Source: DATJSJ01 sp035504175 (GTDB taxonomy: Bacteria; Pseudomonadota; Alphaproteobacteria; Acetobacterales; Acetobacteraceae). Taken from it: 36,119 nt of DNA. Position 1 is the first letter of the stretch. Each line of letters opens with the position of its first letter. The notes below the pieces were generated by a model. The model did no database searches. It worked only from the letters and a program-made list of their open reading frames with translations, and was not told the DNA's origin. The translations under genes were made by a program, and so were the position numbers. Positions 32,478 to 36,119 of this stretch are shown one piece after another. Location of the stretch: positions 1-36,119 of the forward strand of contig DATJSJ010000081.1 in assembly GCA_035504175.1 (NCBI GenBank). Direction: 5' to 3'.

Positions 32478-34535
32478 TCAGGCCTGCCGTTCCCGCAGCG
32501 CCAGCACGGCGGCAAGAACGACCAGGCCGAAGATGATGTCGCGCGCCGCGTCCGGCAGCGTGGTGCCGGCAAGCAGCGTCGACAGCGCGGTGAGCAGCAG
32601 CACGCCACCCAGCATGCCGAGATAGTGGCCGCGCCCGCCGGTGATCAGCGTGCCGCCGACGACCACGACCGCGATCGACGGCAACAGATAATCGTCGCCC
32701 ATGCCGAGGCTGGCCTGGCCCGAGAACCCGGACAGCAGGATGCCGACCAGCGCGCTGCAGAGTCCGGAGAGCGCGTAGACGCCGATCAGCGTGCCGCCGA
32801 CGCCGACCGCGCTCAGCCGCGCGACCAGCGGGCTGTTGCCCACGGCATAGATGTGCCGCCCGAACACGGTGCGACGCAGCAGCAGCAGCGCCGCGATCAC
32901 GAACAGGATCAGGAACCAGACGACCGGGGTCAGCCCGGCGAAATGCGCCGTCATGAACCAGCGCTCGGCCGGTGCCGCGAATCCCGCCGGCGTGCCGTTG
33001 CAATAGAGCAGCGCCGCGCCCTGCAGGATGCCGTTCATCGCCAGCGTCATGACGATCGGCGGCAGCCCGAGCAGCACGATCCCCAACCCGTTCGCCGCCC
33101 CGAGGACCGTGCCGATCAGCAACCCGAGCGGGACAGCCCAGATCGCGATCGCATTCGAGCCATGGATCAGCCCGGCGGACAGGATTCCGACGAAGCCGAT
33201 CATCCATGGCAGCGAGAGATCGAGCCCGCCGGTCAGGATCACGGCACCCTGTCCGAGTGCCAGGATCGCCAGGAACGACGACAGCACCAGCAGCGAATTG
33301 AAGTAGCCGAGATTGTCCAGGGTGCCCCCGAACACAAGCTGGGACGCGACCAGGACGAGCACGAATCCGACATAGGCCGGCAGGATGCGCCGCAGCTCGA
33401 CGCGGTTGCGGGTGAGCCAGCCCGCCGCTGCCGCAGGCTCGGAGCGCGCCGGTGCGGCGAGCGGCGGGGTGGCCGCCGTCGCGGGATGGCGCGAGGCCAG
33501 CATCCCGGCCGCCCGCGCCTTCAGCATCGTGCGCAGCAGCCGCAGGTAATGCGCGATCGGCGATTGCCGGTTGAGCGAGCCGGCCAGCACGGCCAGCAGC
33601 AGGATCACCCCCTCCGCGATCGAGCTGAAATAGGCCGAGACGTTCAGCACCAGCAGAATGTTCACCACGATCATGAGCGTGTAGGCGCCCACGATCGAGC
33701 CGATCGCACCGCCCTTGCCGCCGCCCAGCCGCGTTCCGCCGAGCACCACGGCGGTGAACACTTCCAGCAGCATCGGCCGCCCGATCAGCGGATCCGCCGA
33801 GCCGGTCTGCGCCGAGACGAACGCACCGGCGGCGCCGTAAAACAGCCCGGCCAGCGCGTAGGCCGCAAATTTCACCGGCCGCGTCGGGATGCCCGCGGCG
33901 TAGGCTGCTTCCTCATCGCTGCCGACGGCATAGAGGCCGACGCCGAAACGCGAATGCTTCAGCAGCCACCAGATCAGCGCGGCGACCGCCAGCACGACGA
34001 CCGGCGCCGGCAGCACGTTCGGGATCGCGCTGCCGGTGAAGAAGGCGACGAAACCGGGGGCGATCACGCCGCCCGGCTTCTCCATCACCAGCAGGGTCAC
34101 GCCCTGCACGATGAACATCGCCGACAGCGTCACCACGATCGACTGCATCCGGACGATCGCGACGAAGAAGCCGTTGAACGCGCCCACCAATGCGCCGACC
34201 GCGAGTGCCGTGCCGAAGCAGGCGATCTGGGAGAACCCGGATGCCCCCATGATGCTGGCGAGCACCACGTTGACCAGCGAGACGACGGCGCCGGTCGACA
34301 GATCGAATCCGCCAGTCAGAATCACGAGCGTCTGGCCCATCGCCGCGAGCGCCAGCGCCGCGCCGCCGGCCGAGAGAAAGCCGAACTCGAAATAGTTGAA
34401 GGCGCCCGGCGTGATCAGATCGACCGTGAGGAACAGCGCCAGGAACACGGCGCAGGCGACGATCAGGCCGCGATGCCGCCCGAGCCGCCATCCGGCGACG
34501 GGCCGCGCGCGGCCGGCGATGAGCGCCTGGCTCAT
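32478..34535 (-). CDS. Fused tandem ribose-type ABC permease
   Basis: This 685-residue protein contains two complete RbsC/AraH-type permease domains in one chain (about 1-325 and 375-685), each with the family LTGGFDLSTG or LTGGLDLSLP motif and many membrane helices. A linker of about 45 residues, rich in Ala and Pro and without hydrophobic character, joins them. Normally this importer class uses a homodimer or two separate subunits. The fusion fixes a heteromeric channel with differing halves. The ATG (34533-34535) overlaps the ATPase stop by 4 bp. The sugar is unknown, perhaps a pentose or aldose. Confidence 0.93.
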   Translation of the reverse strand: MSQALIAGRARPVAGWRLGRHRGLIVACAVFLALFLTVDLITPGAFNYFEFGFLSAGGAALALAAMGQTLVILTGGFDLSTGAVVSLVNVVLASIMGASGFSQIACFGTALAVGALVGAFNGFFVAIVRMQSIVVTLSAMFIVQGVTLLVMEKPGGVIAPGFVAFFTGSAIPNVLPAPVVVLAVAALIWWLLKHSRFGVGLYAVGSDEEAAYAAGIPTRPVKFAAYALAGLFYGAAGAFVSAQTGSADPLIGRPMLLEVFTAVVLGGTRLGGGKGGAIGSIVGAYTLMIVVNILLVLNVSAYFSSIAEGVILLLAVLAGSLNRQSPIAHYLRLLRTMLKARAAGMLASRHPATAATPPLAAPARSEPAAAAGWLTRNRVELRRILPAYVGFVLVLVASQLVFGGTLDNLGYFNSLLVLSSFLAILALGQGAVILTGGLDLSLPWMIGFVGILSAGLIHGSNAIAIWAVPLGLLIGTVLGAANGLGIVLLGLPPIVMTLAMNGILQGAALLYCNGTPAGFAAPAERWFMTAHFAGLTPVVWFLILFVIAALLLLRRTVFGRHIYAVGNSPLVARLSAVGVGGTLIGVYALSGLCSALVGILLSGFSGQASLGMGDDYLLPSIAVVVVGGTLITGGRGHYLGMLGGVLLLTALSTLLAGTTLPDAARDIIFGLVVLAAVLALRERQA

Positions 34536-36061
34536 TCGGCCGCTCGGCGGGAAGCGGTCTCGCCCAGCGCGGCGCGCATGATCGCCTCCTCCTCGATCGC
34601 CGCTCCCGCGAGCTCGGCGACGATGCGGCCCTCGTACAGCACGGCGACACGGTCACACATGTTGACGAGTTCGGGAATCTCGGTCGAGTGGAACAGAATC
34701 GCGCCGCCGGCATCCGCGAAATCGCGCATCAGCACGTAGATCTGATGCTTGGTTCCGACATCGACGCCACGCGTCGGGTCGAACAGCAGCAGGATGCGGC
34801 TGCCGGCCAGCAGCCATTTGGCGATCACCAGCTTCTGCTGGTTGCCGCCGGAGAACGCGCCCGCCGCGGTGTAGAGCGCCCGCGGATGCACCTCGACCTG
34901 GTCCAGCGCGCGCTCGACCGCCCGCGTCTCGCGCCTGGTGTCGATCAGGCCGGCCCGCGTGAACCGCCCGGCGACCGGCAGCGAGACGTTGAAGCCGCCC
35001 GACATGTGCAGGAACAGGCCCTCGGTCTTGCGCTCCTCCGGCACCAGGCTGATGCCGATGCGCCGGCGGATCGCATCGCGCGGCGAGGCCAGCACGACCG
35101 GACGCTCGTCCACCAGCAGCGCGCCGGCGGTGAGCGGCGCCATGCCGAAACAGGCGTGGAACAGCTCCTGCTGGCCCATGCCCTGCAGGCCGGCGACGCC
35201 GAGGATCTCGCCGCGGTGCAGGGCGAATCCGACGTCCCGCAGCATGCCGCTGGTGGCGAGCGCGCGCGCCCGCAGGACCGGCGCGCCGCCGGGCAGCCTC
35301 GCCGGACGCGACGGGAAGGTGGCGGCGAGCGACCGGCCGATGATCATGCGGATGACATCGTCATCGCGCATGTCCGCCACCGCCCCGGTGCCAATATTGG
35401 CGCCATTGCGCAGCACGGTCAGCCGGTCGCAGAACCGCCGCACCTCGCGCAGACGGTGCGAGATGAACACGATGGTCACGCCATCGGCGCGCAGCCGCTC
35501 GATCTGCTGGCCCAGCCAGTCGATGTCGCGGCCGGACAGGGTGGAGGTCGGCTCGTCGAGCAGCAGGATCCGCGGCCGGCGGAACAGCGCACGCGCGATC
35601 TCGATCTTCTGCCGCACCGCGAGCTCGAGCTCGCCGATCTCCGCCCGCAGGTCGAGATCGGCGAGGCCGAGAGCCGCGAAATGCGCCGCGACCAGGCGCT
35701 CGCCCTGACGGCGCCGGAGCTGGCCGAGCGGCCCGGTCGGCGCGCGCGGCAGCAACATGTTGTCCAGCACGGTCAGATCGCGCACCAGGGTCAGTTCCTG
35801 GAACGCGGTCTGCACGCCGTGGCGCTGCGCGTCGGCCGGACGCGACAGCACGACGCGCTCGCCGAACAACGCGATGCTGCCGCGATCCGGCAGGATGAGG
35901 CCGGAGAGCAGCTTGACGATGGTGGATTTGCCGGCCCCGTTCTCGCCCAGCAGCGCATGCACCTCGCCGGGTGCGACACTGAACGAGGCATCATCCAGCG
36001 CGACCGTCGCCCCATACGCCTTGGTGACGGACTGAACGCTCAGGGCGGGTTGCGTGGACAT
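34532..36061 (-). CDS. Sugar ABC transporter ATP-binding protein (RbsA/MglA-like, two NBDs)
   Basis: This 509-residue protein has two fused ABC domains. The first has Walker A GENGAGKST (39-47) and Walker B LLLDEPTSTL but a weakened signature (IGELELAVRQK). The second has a typical FSGGNQQKLVIAKWL signature, a degenerate Walker A (GLQGMGQQE), and LLLFDPTRGVDVG where DEPTRG is expected, so its Walker B Asp and catalytic Glu are altered. The ATG at 36059-36061 is chosen because the hairpin at 36081-36104 would lie outside the gene. A GTG at 36116-36118 near the window edge is also in frame and may be the true start. A binding-protein gene presumably lies just beyond the edge. Confidence 0.9.
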   Translation of the reverse strand: MSTQPALSVQSVTKAYGATVALDDASFSVAPGEVHALLGENGAGKSTIVKLLSGLILPDRGSIALFGERVVLSRPADAQRHGVQTAFQELTLVRDLTVLDNMLLPRAPTGPLGQLRRRQGERLVAAHFAALGLADLDLRAEIGELELAVRQKIEIARALFRRPRILLLDEPTSTLSGRDIDWLGQQIERLRADGVTIVFISHRLREVRRFCDRLTVLRNGANIGTGAVADMRDDDVIRMIIGRSLAATFPSRPARLPGGAPVLRARALATSGMLRDVGFALHRGEILGVAGLQGMGQQELFHACFGMAPLTAGALLVDERPVVLASPRDAIRRRIGISLVPEERKTEGLFLHMSGGFNVSLPVAGRFTRAGLIDTRRETRAVERALDQVEVHPRALYTAAGAFSGGNQQKLVIAKWLLAGSRILLLFDPTRGVDVGTKHQIYVLMRDFADAGGAILFHSTEIPELVNMCDRVAVLYEGRIVAELAGAAIEEEAIMRAALGETASRRAAE

Positions 36062-36080
36062 GCTCGATGCCGCGCCGGTT

Positions 36081-36104
36081 GCGGGAGGGACGATGCCCTC
36101 CCGC
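36081..36104. other. Perfect 9-bp hairpin upstream of the ribose-type ATPase
   Basis: GCGGGAGGG (36081-36089) and CCCTCCCGC (36096-36104) form a perfect 9-bp stem with a 6-nt ACGATG loop, 19 nt upstream of the chosen ATG. It resembles the gtsA-gtsB hairpin and probably follows a binding-protein gene outside the window. If the GTG at 36118 is used instead, it would be inside the coding sequence. Confidence 0.65.
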
Positions 36105-36119
36105 GCCGCCACGATCACT

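Noticed and set aside
32457..34739. Open frame of 760 codons on the plus strand opposite the fused permease
   Set aside because: Composition is extreme (Gln/Arg/Asp/His-rich), with no domain or hydrophobic pattern, and the opposite strand encodes an unmistakable permease.

Overview
The window is GC-rich DNA with long, tightly packed ORFs, GTG as well as ATG starts, and many 4-bp ATGA/GTGA gene overlaps. The gene content (BMP-type and Gts-type ABC importers, GMC dehydrogenases, type VI secretion accessory genes with an FHA protein) fits a Rhodospirillales-like alphaproteobacterium, perhaps Acetobacteraceae. That placement is inference: there is no rRNA, tRNA or housekeeping marker here. No insertion sequences, tRNAs, CRISPR arrays or phage genes were seen.

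Region 1 (48-4741, minus strand) is a complete BMP/Nup-type ABC importer: Tat-exported binding protein, double ATPase and two permeases, probably for nucleosides. Region 2 (5062-16606) is a type VI secretion (T6SS) accessory island. It holds an HTH-like low-complexity protein, a truncated DHFR-like protein, Hcp, an unknown membrane-anchored 504-residue protein, a PpkA-like Ser/Thr kinase paired with a haem-c sensor (Tll0287/DUF3365-like plus HAMP), a catalytically dead-looking caspase-like protein with a peptidoglycan-binding tail, VgrG, a putative adaptor, PAAR and a TagH-like FHA protein. None of the T6SS core genes (TssBC sheath, ClpV, baseplate, TssJLM) is in the window.

Region 3 (16610-29316, minus strand) is a run of eleven co-directional genes: a LacI regulator, Gfo/Idh dehydrogenase, CoA-transferase, enoyl-CoA hydratase, a GtsABC-like glucose-type ABC importer with its MalK-like ATPase, two GMC oxidoreductases and an SDR. 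Region 4 (29488-36061) continues the carbohydrate theme: a divergent DUF993 aldolase-like protein (plus strand), then on the minus strand an SMP-30/gluconolactonase, an SDR and a ribose-type ABC importer with a fused tandem permease. Its ATPase is at the right edge and its binding protein is presumably beyond it.

Regulatory reading: the LacI/DUF993 divergent region has two TTGGA...TCCAA operators. One fills the spacer of a good sigma70-type promoter and the other abuts the lacI start. GC-rich hairpins follow the binding-protein gene in both complete ABC operons, and a matching one lies upstream of the ATPase in the third, consistent with intercistronic tuning of binding-protein expression. 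The strongest candidates for something undescribed are the T6SS accessory set: the dead caspase-like/PG-binding protein, the haem sensor-kinase pair, the short DHFR-like protein before hcp, and the 504-residue unknown.
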